A stretch of 37,913 nucleotides of DNA from Actinomadura roseirufa (lineage in GTDB: Bacteria; Actinomycetota; Actinomycetes; Streptosporangiales; Streptosporangiaceae). Below the pieces are notes generated by a model, which worked only from the letters and a program-made list of their open reading frames with translations, was not told where the DNA came from and did no database searches. Both the position numbers and the translations under genes were made by a program. Positions 22,506 through 31,203 of the stretch are shown here, piece by piece. The stretch spans positions 1-37,913 of the forward strand of contig NZ_CAACVB010000054.1 of the NCBI RefSeq assembly GCF_900659635.1, written 5' to 3'. How positions within the stretch are numbered: the stretch's first letter is position 1; the number at the start of each line of letters is the position of its first letter.

Positions 22506-24023
22506 TCAGCTTTGGCCGGTGAGGGTGGCCACGAGGTCGGCTGCGGTGCGGCAGCGGTCCAGGAGGGCGCCCACGTGCTGCTTGGTACCGCGCAGGGGCT
22601 CGAGGGTGGGGACGCGCTGGAGCGACTCGCGGCCGGGGACGTCGAAGATGACCGAGTCCCAGGAGGCGGCGGCGACGGAGTCGGCGTACTGGCGCAGGCA
22701 GCGGCCGCGGAAGTAGGCGCGGGTGTCCTCGGGCGGGTCCTCGACGGCGGCCTCGACGCGGTCCTCGGTGACGACGCGTTCGAAGCGGTCGCGGGCGACG
22801 AGGCGGTTGTAGAGGCCCTTGTCGGGGCGGATGTCGGTGTACTGCAGGTCGACGAGCTGCAGGCGCGGGTGCGACCAGTCGAGGCCGTCGCGGCTGCGAT
22901 AGCCCTCGAGGAGCTCGAGCTTGGCGACCCAGTCGAGTTCGCGGGAGAGCTGCATGGGGTCGTCGCCGAGGCGGTGGAGGACGGATTCCCAGCGGTCCAG
23001 GACGTCCTTGGTCATCTCGTCGACGTCGGCGCCGTAGCGGTCCTCGACGTACTTGCGGGACTGCTCGAGGTACTCCATCTGGAGCTGGACGGCGGTCATC
23101 TTGCGGCCGTCGCGGAGGGTGAGCAGGTGCTTGCAGGACGGGTCGTGGGAGACGGCGCGGAGGGCGGCGACGGGCATGTCGACGGAGAGGTCGACGGTGA
23201 GGAAGCCGTCCTCGATCATCGCGAGGACGAGGGAGGTGGTTCCGAGCTTGAGGTAGGTGGACAGCTCGGCCATGTTGGCGTCGCCGATGATGACGTGGAG
23301 ACGGCGGTATTTCTCGGGGTCGGCGTGGGGTTCGTCGCGGGTGTTGATGATGGGGCGTTTGAGGGTGGTCTCGAGGCCGACCTCGACTTCGAAGAAGTCG
23401 GCGCGCTGGCTGATCTGGAAGCCGTCGCCGCGGCCGTCGACGCCGATGCCGACGCGGCCGGCGCCGCAGACGACCTGGCGGGAGACGAAGAAGGGGGTGA
23501 GGTGGCGGACGATCTCGGCGAAGGGCGTCTCGCGCTTCATGAGGTAGTTCTCGTGGCAGCCGTAGGAGGCGCCCTTGTTGTCGGTGTTGTTCTTGTAGAG
23601 CTGGATGGGGTGGGTGCCGGGGACGAGGGCGGCGCGGGCGGCGGCGTCGGCCATGACGCGTTCGCCTGCCTTGTCCCAGATGACGGCGTCGAGGGGGTTG
23701 GTGCATTCGGGGGCGGAGTACTCGGGGTGGGCGTGGTCGACGTAGAGCCGGGCGCCGTTGGTGAGGATGACGTTGGCCAGGCCGAGGTCCTCGTCGGTGA
23801 GCTGGGTGGGGTCGGCGACCTCGCGCGCGAGGTCGAAGCCGCGGGCGTCGCGGAGTGGGTTCTCCTCCTCGAAGTCCCAGCGGGCCCGGCGGGCGCGCGC
23901 CGCCGATGCCGCGAGGTAGGCGTTGACGACCTGGGAGGAGGTCACCATCGCGTTGGCCCCTGGTTGGCCGGGTACGGAGATGCCGTACTCGGTCTCGATG
24001 CCCATCACCCGCCGAACGCTCAT
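22506..24023 (-). CDS. dop: depupylase/deamidase Dop
   Basis: A 505-residue paralogue of PafA. The N-terminus has [19 protein letters not shown], with Glu10 in the metal site. It then carries the long Dop loop segment absent from PafA ([22 protein letters not shown]), and [17 protein letters not shown] supplies the catalytic Asp96. [31 protein letters not shown] and [11 protein letters not shown] are conserved, and the C-terminus ends ATLTGQS. Dop removes Pup from substrates and, where Pup ends in Gln, deamidates it. Here Pup is encoded with Glu, so only depupylation is needed. The ATG at 24023 follows a TAGGCT box by 7 nt, without a ribosome site, so it appears leaderless. It is followed by a strong terminator and is transcribed apart from pup. 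Confidence 0.96.
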   Translation of the reverse strand: MSVRRVMGIETEYGISVPGQPGANAMVTSSQVVNAYLAASAARARRARWDFEEENPLRDARGFDLAREVADPTQLTDEDLGLANVILTNGARLYVDHAHPEYSAPECTNPLDAVIWDKAGERVMADAAARAALVPGTHPIQLYKNNTDNKGASYGCHENYLMKRETPFAEIVRHLTPFFVSRQVVCGAGRVGIGVDGRGDGFQISQRADFFEVEVGLETTLKRPIINTRDEPHADPEKYRRLHVIIGDANMAELSTYLKLGTTSLVLAMIEDGFLTVDLSVDMPVAALRAVSHDPSCKHLLTLRDGRKMTAVQLQMEYLEQSRKYVEDRYGADVDEMTKDVLDRWESVLHRLGDDPMQLSRELDWVAKLELLEGYRSRDGLDWSHPRLQLVDLQYTDIRPDKGLYNRLVARDRFERVVTEDRVEAAVEDPPEDTRAYFRGRCLRQYADSVAAASWDSVIFDVPGRESLQRVPTLEPLRGTKQHVGALLDRCRTAADLVATLTGQS

Positions 24024-24030
24024 ATCGTCG

Positions 24031-24036
24031 AGCCTA
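24031..24036 (-). promoter_or_regulatory. -10 box TAGGCT of dop, leaderless
   Basis: Minus-strand CGATAGGCT followed by 7 nt and the ATG at 24023. It is the same box and spacing as at helY. No -35 is recognised. Confidence 0.5.
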
Positions 24037-24152
24037 TCGGGTGCCGGCGGCGGAGCCGCGGGGCTCCTCGGGAGTGGCGGGTGCCGGGGGCGTGGGGGGT
24101 GGCGTCCGAACGGTCGCGGTTCGGGCGTGTCATGGGCGTTGTGCGCGCATGA

Positions 24153-24194
24153 CGAGGCGCGGCGGCCTCCTTTGGGGGGTGGCCGCCGCGCTCG
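24153..24194 (-). terminator. hairpin after mpa
   Basis: CGAG-G-CGCGGCGGCC (24153-24167) pairs with GGCCGCCGCGCTCG (24181-24194): 14 bp with one bulged G and a 13-nt loop. It lies 21 nt after the mpa stop codon and before the dop promoter. No U-tract on the minus strand. Confidence 0.6.
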
Positions 24195-24215
24195 TGGTGA
24201 TCGGTGTCGGGTAGG

Positions 24216-25979
24216 TTACAGGTATTGCCCGGTGTTGGCGACGGTGTCGATGGACCGGCCGGCCTCGGCGCCCTTGGTTCCGGAGACGAGGGTGCGGATG
24301 TAGACGATCCGCTCGCCCTTCTTGCCGGAGATGCGGGCCCAGTCGTCGGGGTTGGTGGTGTTGGGCAGGTCTTCGTTCTCGCTGAACTCGTCGACGCAGG
24401 CGGCGAGCAGGTGGGTGACCCGCAGGCCCTTCTGGCCGGTGTCGAGGAACTGCTTGATGGCCATCTTCTTGGCGCGGTCGACGATGTTCTGGATCATCGC
24501 GCCGGAGTTGAAGTCCTTGAAGAAGAGGACTTCCTTGTCGCCGTTGGCGTAGGTGACCTCGAGGAAGCGGTTCTCCTCGGTTTCGGAGTACATTCGCTCG
24601 ACGACGCGCTGGATCATGGCCTCGACGGTGACGTCCTCGGAGCCGCCGTGCTCCTTGAGGTCGTCGGGGTGGAGCGGGAGGCCGCTGAGGATGTACTTGG
24701 AGAAGATGTCCTTGGCGGCTTCGGCGTCGGGGCGTTCGATCTTGATCTTGACGTCGAGCCGGCCGGGGCGCAGGATCGCGGGGTCGATCATGTCCTCGCG
24801 GTTGGAGGCGCCGATGACGATGACGTTCTCCAGGCCCTCGACTCCGTCGATCTCGCTGAGGAGCTGCGGGACGATGGTGTTCTCGACGTCGGAGGAGACG
24901 CCGGATCCGCGGGTGCGGAAGATGGAGTCCATCTCGTCGAAGAACACGATGACGGGGGTTCCGGCGGAGGCCTTTTCCCGGGCGCGCTGGAAGACGAGGC
25001 GGATGTGCCGTTCGGTCTCGCCGACGTACTTGTTGAGCAGCTCGGGGCCCTTGATGTTGAGGAAGAAGCTCTTGCCTTCCTGGCCGGTCTTCTCCGCGAC
25101 CTGTTTGGCGAGGGAGTTGGCGACGGCCTTGGCGATGAGGGTCTTCCCGCAGCCGGGCGGGCCGTAGAGGAGGACGCCCTTGGGGGGCCTGAGCTGGTGC
25201 TCGCGGAACAGGTCCGCGTGCAGGTAGGGCAGTTCGACGGCGTCGCGGATCATTTCGATCTGCGATCCGAGGCCGCCGATCTCGTCGTAGGAGATGTCGG
25301 GGACCTCTTCGAGGACGAGTTCTTCGACCTCGGCCTTGTGGATCTTCTCGTAGGCGTATCCGGACCGGGATTCGAGCATGAGCGAGTCGCCGGCGCGCAG
25401 GGGGACTCCGCGCAGCGGCTCGGCGAGCTTGATGACGCGTTCCTCGTCGGCGTGCGCGATGACGAGGGCGCGTTCGCCGTCGTCGAAGAGTTCCTTGAGC
25501 ATGACGACTTCGCCCTGCTCTTCGAAGGCGAGGGCCTCGACGACGTTGAGGGCCTCGTTGAGCATGACCTCTTGGCCGCGCTGTAGTTCGTCTGTGTCGA
25601 CGGCGGGGCTGACGTTCACGCGGAGTTTGCGTCCGCCGGTGAAGATGTCGACCGTTCCATCGTCGCGGGCTTCGAGGAAGACCCCGAATCCGGAGGGTGG
25701 TTGCGCGAGCCTGTCGACCTCCTCCTTGAGCGCCACGATCTGTTCGCGAGCCTCTTTGAGGGTCGCTACGAGGCGCTCGTTCTGGCCGGTCACCGCGGCC
25801 AGGTTGGCTTGTGCCTCATGGAGGCGTTCTTCCAGAACACGTACTTGGCGCGGGGATTCCGCGAGCTTTCGGCGCAGCACGGAGATCTCCTCCTCTAGGA
25901 AGGAAACCTGCGTTTGGAGGTCCCTGACCTCCTTGTCGTGCTGCGCCCTGCGCGCCCCAGCATCGTCACGAGCGGCCAC
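24216..25979 (-). CDS. mpa: proteasome-activating AAA+ ATPase Mpa/ARC
   Basis: A 587-residue protein. The N-terminal coiled coil (about 15-92, [20 protein letters not shown]...) captures Pup. Two OB-fold domains follow (about 98-225), then the AAA module: Walker A GPPGCGKT (273-280), pore loop KYVGE (317-321), Walker [10 protein letters not shown] (343-351) and the arginine finger region RPGRLDVKI. The C-terminus ends in G-Q-Y-L, the docking tail that opens the PrcA gate. It unfolds pupylated proteins and feeds them to the 20S core. The GTG at 25979 has AGGAGG 9 nt upstream. A TAGGGT box at 26022-26027 gives a ~35-nt leader. It is the first gene of the proteasome block, upstream of dop. Confidence 0.97.
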   Translation of the reverse strand: MAARDDAGARRAQHDKEVRDLQTQVSFLEEEISVLRRKLAESPRQVRVLEERLHEAQANLAAVTGQNERLVATLKEAREQIVALKEEVDRLAQPPSGFGVFLEARDDGTVDIFTGGRKLRVNVSPAVDTDELQRGQEVMLNEALNVVEALAFEEQGEVVMLKELFDDGERALVIAHADEERVIKLAEPLRGVPLRAGDSLMLESRSGYAYEKIHKAEVEELVLEEVPDISYDEIGGLGSQIEMIRDAVELPYLHADLFREHQLRPPKGVLLYGPPGCGKTLIAKAVANSLAKQVAEKTGQEGKSFFLNIKGPELLNKYVGETERHIRLVFQRAREKASAGTPVIVFFDEMDSIFRTRGSGVSSDVENTIVPQLLSEIDGVEGLENVIVIGASNREDMIDPAILRPGRLDVKIKIERPDAEAAKDIFSKYILSGLPLHPDDLKEHGGSEDVTVEAMIQRVVERMYSETEENRFLEVTYANGDKEVLFFKDFNSGAMIQNIVDRAKKMAIKQFLDTGQKGLRVTHLLAACVDEFSENEDLPNTTNPDDWARISGKKGERIVYIRTLVSGTKGAEAGRSIDTVANTGQYL

Positions 25980-26021
25980 GCCCCGTCACCTCCTCACGAA
26001 GAGAGCCGACGACCTACTGAG

Positions 26022-26027
26022 ACCCTA
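26022..26027 (-). promoter_or_regulatory. candidate -10 box TAGGGT of mpa
   Basis: Minus-strand AGATAGGTAGGGTCTC, with GTTACG 17 bp upstream as a weak -35. It predicts a ~35-nt leader carrying the AGGAGG ribosome site. Confidence 0.45.
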
Positions 26028-26118
26028 CCTATCTGGAGGGCTTCCGTAACCTGCCCATTCGGTTCTCGTGTGGTGGCGGGTGCGTGGCGGGAGGGTGTGG
26101 GGGGCCTCCTGCCTGGGC

Positions 26119-26148
26119 GGGTGTGATCGGGGGGTGGGGTGGTGGGGG
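26119..26148 (+). other. G-quadruplex-type motif
   Basis: Four G runs (GGG 26119-26121, GGGGGG 26129-26134, GGGG 26136-26139, GGGGG 26144-26148) with loops of 7, 1 and 4 nt meet the usual G3+/N1-7 rule. It lies about 140 bp upstream of mpa and 170 bp beyond the trmI stop. Confidence 0.4.
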
Positions 26149-26315
26149 TGGTGATTTTCCGGGGGTTCGGGCGCGTCGCGGTGGGGGTTTGCCGATTTCA
26201 GGGTGTGCGCGGCGGGTGGCCCGGGGTGGGCGTGGTGGGCGCCCTGGGGGTGGGTGGCTGAGCGGGGTGGTGGCCGCGGGGGCGGCCGGGCGGGGGCGGC
26301 GGGGCGGGGTGTGAT

Positions 26316-27287
26316 CTACGACTCGGCGTGGTCGTTGGGCGTGGCGGGCGGGGTGCCGGGTGAGGCGGCGGGCGGGGCGCCGTTGGAGGCGGTGGGGGCC
26401 GCGGGGTCGGGCTGGGCGCCCTTGGCGGGGCGGCGGCGGCGCAGGGGCGGGGTGACGCCGTCGGCGAGGCGGCGGGCGGTGACGAGGAAGCCGGTGTGGC
26501 CGACCATGCGGTGGTCGGGGCGGACGGCGAGGCCTTCGACGTGCCAGGAGCGGAGCATGGTCTCGAAGGCGTAGGGCTCGGCGAAGGCGCCGTGGGCGCG
26601 GAGGTCTTCGACGACGCGGGACATCTGGGTGGTGGTGGCGATGTAGGCGCAGACCATGCCGCCGGGGATGAGGGCCTTGGCGACGGCGTCGAGGCATTCC
26701 CAGGGGGCGAGCATGTCGAGGACGACGCGGTCGACCTCGCGTTCGGCGAGGGAGTGTTCGAGGGAGCCGACGGTGAGGCGCCAGGCGGGGTGGGGGCCGC
26801 CGAAGAAGCGTTCGACGTTGGTGCGGGCGATGTCGGCGAAGTCGGGGCGGCGTTCGTAGGAGGAGAGGAGGCCGTGTTCGCCGACGGCGCGGAGGAGGAA
26901 GCAGCTGAGGGCGCCGGAGCCGGCTCCGGCCTCGACGACGCGGGCGCCGGGGAAGATGTCGGCCATGGCGACGATCTGGGCGGCGTCCTTGGGGTAGACG
27001 ACGGCGGCGCCGCGGGGCATGCGGACGGCGAAGTCGGCGAGGAGGGGCCGGAAGGCGAGGTATTCGGTGCCGCCGGAGGAGCGGAAGACGCTGCCTTCGG
27101 GGCTGCCGATGATCTCGTCGTGGGGGACGGAGCCCTTGTGGGAGTGGTAGAGCTTGCCGGGCTGGAGGGTGATGGTGTTGATGCGGCCCTTGGGGTCGGT
27201 GAGCTGTACCTGGTCTCCGGGCCGGAACGGGCCGTGGGGGATGCGGCCGGTGGACGGGGAGGGCTCGGTCGCCGGGATTTCGCTCAT
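26316..27287 (-). CDS. trmI: tRNA (adenine-N1)-methyltransferase TrmI
   Basis: A 323-residue SAM-dependent enzyme that makes m1A58 in the T-loop of tRNAs. The N-terminal beta domain has GPFRPGDQVQLTDPKGRI and the tag LYHSHKGSVPHDEIIGSPEGS. The methyltransferase core has motif I VVEAGAGSGALS, the acidic tip SYERRPDFADIARTN, the catalytic-site region VVLDMLAPWE and the C-terminal MVGHTGFLVTARRL. The last ~40 residues are a Pro/Ala-rich tail not needed for the fold. The ATG at 27287 follows TAGCCT by 8 nt without a ribosome site; a TTG three codons upstream is unlikely. trmI next to mpa and a RecB-type nuclease gene is the order I recall from Mycobacterium (Rv2115c-Rv2119). Confidence 0.94.
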   Translation of the reverse strand: MSEIPATEPSPSTGRIPHGPFRPGDQVQLTDPKGRINTITLQPGKLYHSHKGSVPHDEIIGSPEGSVFRSSGGTEYLAFRPLLADFAVRMPRGAAVVYPKDAAQIVAMADIFPGARVVEAGAGSGALSCFLLRAVGEHGLLSSYERRPDFADIARTNVERFFGGPHPAWRLTVGSLEHSLAEREVDRVVLDMLAPWECLDAVAKALIPGGMVCAYIATTTQMSRVVEDLRAHGAFAEPYAFETMLRSWHVEGLAVRPDHRMVGHTGFLVTARRLADGVTPPLRRRRPAKGAQPDPAAPTASNGAPPAASPGTPPATPNDHAES

Positions 27288-27295
27288 GGTCGTCA

Positions 27296-27301
27296 AGGCT
27301 A
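27296..27301 (-). promoter_or_regulatory. -10 box TAGCCT of trmI, near-leaderless
   Basis: Minus-strand TAGCCT followed by 8 nt and the ATG at 27287. No Shine-Dalgarno sequence lies between. Confidence 0.4.
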
Positions 27302-27456
27302 GCGCCGGGCGGGTGCAGCTCAGGACGGTTCCGGACGGGCTGTCCAGGGCGGTGCCGAGGCGCGAACGCCGCGGGTGCGCGGGTGGTCAAAGGGGCCTTG
27401 GGTTCTGGTGGGATGTGGGGTCGTCGGGGGGTGTCCGGGGGCCGTGGGGGCGGTGC

Positions 27457-28641
27457 TCAGATGCCGCTGAAGGCGCGGTCGACGTCGGTGACGGCGAGGA
27501 CGCCGTAGACGCGGCCGTCGGGCTCGACGAGGAGGTACTCGGAGGCGGGGGCGCGGCGGAGCGCCTCGATGAGGTCCTCGCCGGCGATGTCGGCGGGGAG
27601 GGTGACGGCGTCGTCGACGCCGCGGGACACGTCGCCGGCGGACACCCAGGGGCGGCGGTGCTGGGGGGTGGCGGTGACGGCCTTCTCGCTGACGAGGCCG
27701 CGGGGCATGCCGTCGTGGTCGACGATGACGAGGGCGCCGGCGTGGTCCTCGTGGGCGCGGCGGATGGCCTCGGCGAGGGGGACGTCGGTGGTGACGAGGG
27801 TGGCGCGGCGGGCGAGGCGGCGGGCCGACAGGAGCGGGATGCGGTCGCGGACGCGTTCGGCGCGGATGGCCTGGGTGGCGCCGACCCAGATGAACGACGC
27901 GACGAGCGCGGACCACAGCAGGGCGAGCCAGCCGTAGCCGCCTTCTCCTTCGCCGGAGCGGTAGGTGGCGAGGTAGGCGCCGGTGACGAGGCAGCCGAGG
28001 GCGACGGCGCGGCCGACCCAGCCGGCGATGATGGCGCCGCTGCGGCTGCGGCCGGTGGCCTTCCAGACGGCGGCGCGGACGAGCCGGCCGCCGTCCAGGG
28101 GCAGGCCGGGCAGGAGATTGAACAGGCCGACGAGGAGGTTGGCGAAGGTGAGGGCCTCCAGGAGGAGGCGTGCGACGTCGGGGAGGCTGAGGACGGCGCC
28201 GGCGAACAGGCCGAGTCCGGCCAGGACGAGGTTGACGAGGGGGCCGGCGAAGGCGATGAGGAATTCGCGTCCGGGGGTGGGGGCCTCGCGCTCGATGGAG
28301 GTCTCGCCGCCGAGGATGTGGAGGGTGACGGAGCGGACGGGCAGTCCGAGGACGCGCGCCGTGACGGCGTGGCTGAGTTCGTGGACGAACACCGAGCCGT
28401 AGAGCAGGACGGCGTAGGCGAACGCGACGATGTAGCTGGTGGGCCGGGTGATGACGTCGTTGACCTGACCTTCGAACATGACGGTGACGAGGACGGCCAC
28501 CAGGAACCAGCTGGGCGAGACGAAGACGGGGACGCCGAAGGGGCGGCCGATGAAGAGGCCGGGCCGCCCGGTGCGGGCGTCGTCGTGGCCGGGGTCGCCG
28601 GCGGGCGTCTTGCCCTGGGTCGGGGGCGCGGGTCGTGTCAC
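27457..28641 (-). CDS. site-2 protease (M50 family) with two CBS domains
   Basis: A 394-residue membrane metalloprotease. After a ~35-residue polar N-terminus come hydrophobic spans (PSWFLVAVLVTVMF, SYIVAFAYAVLLYGSVF). The zinc motif HELSH (His87, Glu88, His91) follows, and the third ligand Asp is in NLLPGLPLDGGRLV. The C-terminal ~130 residues are a tandem CBS pair (RRATLVTTDVPLAEAIRRAHEDHAGALVIVD... SEYLLVEPDGRVYGVLAVTDVDRAF), which in this SpoIVFB-like subfamily senses adenine nucleotides. It cleaves membrane-embedded substrates; which one is unknown. The start is the GTG at 28641, 7 nt after TAGCAT, so leaderless; the frame further upstream overlaps the divergent nuclease gene. It shares a 151-bp divergent promoter region with that gene and lies upstream of trmI. 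Confidence 0.92.
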   Translation of the reverse strand: MTRPAPPTQGKTPAGDPGHDDARTGRPGLFIGRPFGVPVFVSPSWFLVAVLVTVMFEGQVNDVITRPTSYIVAFAYAVLLYGSVFVHELSHAVTARVLGLPVRSVTLHILGGETSIEREAPTPGREFLIAFAGPLVNLVLAGLGLFAGAVLSLPDVARLLLEALTFANLLVGLFNLLPGLPLDGGRLVRAAVWKATGRSRSGAIIAGWVGRAVALGCLVTGAYLATYRSGEGEGGYGWLALLWSALVASFIWVGATQAIRAERVRDRIPLLSARRLARRATLVTTDVPLAEAIRRAHEDHAGALVIVDHDGMPRGLVSEKAVTATPQHRRPWVSAGDVSRGVDDAVTLPADIAGEDLIEALRRAPASEYLLVEPDGRVYGVLAVTDVDRAFSGI

Positions 28642-28648
28642 ATGACCG

Positions 28649-28654
28649 ATGCTA
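28649..28654 (-). promoter_or_regulatory. -10 box TAGCAT of the M50 protease gene, leaderless
   Basis: Minus-strand TAGCAT followed by 7 nt and the GTG at 28641. Confidence 0.45.
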
Positions 28655-28778
28655 CGGCCCCGGTGGTGCGGGCCGGGTGGCGCGGGCGGGGTGCGCGGCG
28701 GCGGCGGGACGCGCGGCGGCCCGTGCGGGGCGGGGCGGGAGGGGCGGCGTGGCGCGGGATTTCGTCCGGGGGGTCGCC

Positions 28779-28784
28779 TACGCT
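28779..28784 (+). promoter_or_regulatory. -10 box TACGCT of the RecB-like gene, near-leaderless
   Basis: TACGCT followed by 8 nt and the ATG at 28793. No ribosome site is present. Confidence 0.4.
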
Positions 28785-28792
28785 GCTGTGCC

Positions 28793-29719
28793 ATGACGAC
28801 CACCGAGGCCGGCAGCGAGGCGAGGGTTCCTTCGACGGACGGCCCGGGGGGTGGGGCGGTGCCGGTGCTCGGGTCGCTGTCGCCGTCGCGGGCGGGCGAC
28901 TTCATGACGTGCCCGCTGCTGTACCGGTTCCGGGTGATCGACAAGCTTCCGGAGCGGCCGAGCGCGGCCGCGGCGCGGGGGACGCTGGTGCACGCGGTGC
29001 TGGAGCGGCTGTACGACCTGCCGACGGCGGGGCGGACGGTGGCGGCGGCGCTGGATCTGCTGGATCCGCAGTGGGAGCGGCTGCTGGCGGCGGAGCCGGA
29101 GCTGGCGGAGCTGTTCGCGGGCGAGGGCGGCGAGACCGAGCGGGCGGAGTGGCTGGCGCAGGCGCGGCTGATGGTCGAGCGGTATTTCACGCTGGAGGAT
29201 CCGCGGCGGCTGGAGCCGGCCGAGCGTGAGCTGTTCGTGGAGACGGTGCTGGAGTCGGGGCTGAAGCTGCGGGGGTTCATCGACCGGGTGGACGTGGCCC
29301 CGAGCGGCGATGTGCGGATCGTGGACTACAAGACGGGGACGGCGCCGCGGGCGGACTTCGAGGCGCGGGCGCTGTTCCAGATGAAGTTCTACGCGCTGGT
29401 GCTGTGGCGGCTGCAGGGGCGGGTGCCGCGGTTGCTGCAGCTGATGTACCTCGGTAACGGCGAGGTGCTGCGGTACGAGCCGGACGAGGCGGATCTGCGG
29501 GCGACGCAGCGGAAGGTGGAGGCGCTGTGGGCGGCGATCCGGCGGGCGATGGAGTCGGGCGAGTGGCGGCCGCGGGCGAGCCGGCTGTGCGACTGGTGTG
29601 ATCACAAGGCGCGGTGCCCGCAGTTCGGGGGGACTCCCCCGCCGTTGCCGTCCGCGCCGGTGGAGCGGCCGTCGCCGGCGGACCTGGAGTCGGCGGCGCG
29701 GGAGCGCGACGATCTGTGA
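28793..29719 (+). CDS. RecB-family PD-(D/E)XK exonuclease with Fe-S cysteines
   Basis: A 308-residue protein. The nuclease core has His67 in GTLVHAVLERL, Asp164 in GFIDRVDVA, and Asp178-x-Lys180 in VDYKTG, the full RecB/AddB/Cas4 active site. One Cys at residue 40 (MTCPLLYRF) and three near the end (Cys266, Cys269, Cys275 in LCDWCDHKARCPQF) form the C...C-x2-C-x5-C arrangement that holds a 4Fe-4S cluster in AddB and Cas4. No helicase domain is attached. It resembles the stand-alone nuclease next to trmI in mycobacteria. The ATG at 28793 is chosen over upstream frames because the promoter box TACGCT lies 8 nt before it. Expected role: DNA-end processing; no CRISPR genes are nearby. Confidence 0.92.
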   Translation: MTTTEAGSEARVPSTDGPGGGAVPVLGSLSPSRAGDFMTCPLLYRFRVIDKLPERPSAAAARGTLVHAVLERLYDLPTAGRTVAAALDLLDPQWERLLAAEPELAELFAGEGGETERAEWLAQARLMVERYFTLEDPRRLEPAERELFVETVLESGLKLRGFIDRVDVAPSGDVRIVDYKTGTAPRADFEARALFQMKFYALVLWRLQGRVPRLLQLMYLGNGEVLRYEPDEADLRATQRKVEALWAAIRRAMESGEWRPRASRLCDWCDHKARCPQFGGTPPPLPSAPVERPSPADLESAARERDDL

Positions 29720-29879
29720 CCGGTGGCCGGTGGGCCGTTGACCTGCCGGGAGGCCGCCGGGTGGGCCGGGCGGAGGAGCGGGGCGACCGGCGCGTGGACG
29801 GGGCGTCGCGGTGGGGCCTCCTTCTTGGGGAGGATCGCAGATCCGCGTACAGGAGGGGTATCGACCTGGCATGACCTCC

Positions 29880-29885
29880 TAGGGT
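29880..29885 (+). promoter_or_regulatory. -10 box TAGGGT of the histidine kinase gene, leaderless
   Basis: TAGGGT followed by 7 nt and the GTG at 29893. The earlier GTG at 29884 lies inside the box, which argues against it as the start. Confidence 0.45.
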
Positions 29886-29892
29886 GAGAGTC

Positions 29893-31113
29893 GTGTCACC
29901 CCGCATCCGTGGACTTCGTGCCTGCCGTGCCTGGTTGAAGGCGCGCCCGCGGGCGGCCGACGCGTTGTTCGCTTTGGGTCTGCTGCTGTTCGGTCTGCCG
30001 CAGATGTATCTGGAGGATCTGCCGCACGATCCGGAGTACGACCAGTTCCGGACGCCGGATCTGGCGAACGGGCTGGGCGTGGTCGCGGTGACGATGGCGC
30101 TGACGTGGCGGCAGCGGTATCCGATGTCGGTGCTGGGGTTCATCGTGGCGGGCGGCGCGGTGTTGACGCTGCTGGACTATCCGCCGTCGATCCCGGGCGT
30201 GGTGGCGTTCCTGGTGGCGATCTACAGTGTCGCGGCGCACCGGGGGCTGGCGCACAGCGCGCTTGGCGGGCTGGTGGGGTTCGCCTATTTCGTGGCGTCG
30301 CTGACGGTGCTGCCGATGCAGTCGCCGGTCGTGCTGATCAGTGACGCGGCGCTGGTGGTCGGGGTGTGGGTGCTCGGCCGGAACCTGCGGCTGCGGCGGG
30401 CGTATCTCGCCGAGCTGGAGGACCGCGCCGCGCGGCTGGAGCGGGCCCGCGGGACCGACGCACGGGCGGCGCGGATCGAGGAGCGGTCGCGGATCGCGCG
30501 GGAGCTGCACGACGTGGTGGCGCATCATGTGAGCGTGATGACGGTGCAGGCGGGGGCGGCGCGGCGGATCATCGACCGGGACGGCGACAGCGCGCGTGAG
30601 GCGATGTCGACGATCGAGGAGGTCGGCCGGACGGCGCTGAGCGAGATGCGGCGGATCGTGGGGGTGCTGCGGACCGACCGGGACGCCGATCAGGCGGGGC
30701 GGGAGCTGGCGCCGCAGCCGGGGCTGGGCGATCTCGGTGAGCTGCTCGACCATGTGCGGGAGACGGGCCTGTCGGTGCAGCTGTGGATCGAGGGGGAGGC
30801 GCGGACGCCGTCGCCGGGGGTGGACGTGGCGGCGTTCCGGCTGATCCAGGAGGCGCTGACGAATACGCTCAAGCACGCGGGTTCGCAGGCGCGGGCCTGG
30901 GTGCGGTTGTACTACACCGAGCGTGATCTGACGGTGGAGATCGAGGACGATGGGCGCGGCACCGCGACGATCATGGCCGACAATGGGGACCACCCCGGGC
31001 ACGGCCTGGTCGGGATGTACGAGCGCGTGGCGCTGTACGGCGGTGAGCTGCGGATCGGGCCGCGGGTCGGCGGCGGGTTCGGCGTGCGGGCCCGTTTCCC
31101 CCTGGAGGCATAG
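29893..31113 (+). CDS. membrane sensor histidine kinase (NarL/DesK type, HisKA_3)
   Basis: A 406-residue kinase. The N-terminal ~165 residues form about five or six hydrophobic helices (ALFALGLLLFGLPQMYL, GLGVVAVTMAL, SVLGFIVAGGAVLTLL, GVVAFLVAIYSVAAH and others) with no large extracellular domain. A coiled-coil linker (LRRAYLAELEDRAARLERAR) leads to the HisKA_3 box ERSRIARELHDVVAHHVSVM with phosphoacceptor His206. The HATPase_c domain follows, with FRLIQEALTNTLKHA (N box), DDGRG (G1) and GHGLVGMYERVALYGG (G2). The input signal is probably sensed in the membrane. I prefer GTG 29893 over 29884 because of the overlapping TAGGGT box. It is paired with the LuxR-type regulator at 31200. Confidence 0.92.
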   Translation: MSPRIRGLRACRAWLKARPRAADALFALGLLLFGLPQMYLEDLPHDPEYDQFRTPDLANGLGVVAVTMALTWRQRYPMSVLGFIVAGGAVLTLLDYPPSIPGVVAFLVAIYSVAAHRGLAHSALGGLVGFAYFVASLTVLPMQSPVVLISDAALVVGVWVLGRNLRLRRAYLAELEDRAARLERARGTDARAARIEERSRIARELHDVVAHHVSVMTVQAGAARRIIDRDGDSAREAMSTIEEVGRTALSEMRRIVGVLRTDRDADQAGRELAPQPGLGDLGELLDHVRETGLSVQLWIEGEARTPSPGVDVAAFRLIQEALTNTLKHAGSQARAWVRLYYTERDLTVEIEDDGRGTATIMADNGDHPGHGLVGMYERVALYGGELRIGPRVGGGFGVRARFPLEA

Positions 31114-31116
31114 TTG

Positions 31117-31203
31117 ATGACCATGAGCGGCGCGAGGCGAGGAGCGGGAGCGATGGACGCGAGCGGGGCGAGCGGTGCGCCGCGGGGCGGGGCGGCCGGA
31201 TGA
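31117..31203 (+). CDS. possible 28-residue ORF coupling kinase and response regulator
   Basis: ATG at 31117, four bases after the kinase stop, opens 28 codons rich in Gly, Ala, Arg and Ser. It ends in TGA (31201-31203) overlapping the response regulator ATG as ATGA. It could provide translational coupling across the unusually long 86-nt kinase-regulator gap. The DNA is built from GCGAG-like units and may instead be a repetitive spacer. There is no good ribosome site. Confidence 0.2.
   Translation: MTMSGARRGAGAMDASGASGAPRGGAAG

Larger units (their letters stand above)
25980..26315. other. mpa upstream region with G-rich tract
   Basis: 336 bp between the mpa start and the trmI stop. The mpa-proximal part (to about 26060) is comparatively AT-rich and holds the promoter. 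The rest is a G/T-rich run on the plus strand that holds a quadruplex-type motif and no credible gene; the only open frame is a Gly/Trp/Arg low-complexity translation. Confidence 0.6.

Noticed and set aside
26084..26314. Gly/Arg/Trp-rich open frame upstream of mpa
   Set aside because: Low-complexity translation of a G-rich intergenic tract with no ribosome site or family resemblance.
28793..29719. Cas4 and a CRISPR system suggested by the Fe-S RecB-like nuclease
   Set aside because: No repeat-spacer array or other cas gene is present, and the position beside trmI fits the stand-alone RecB-type nuclease of actinobacteria.
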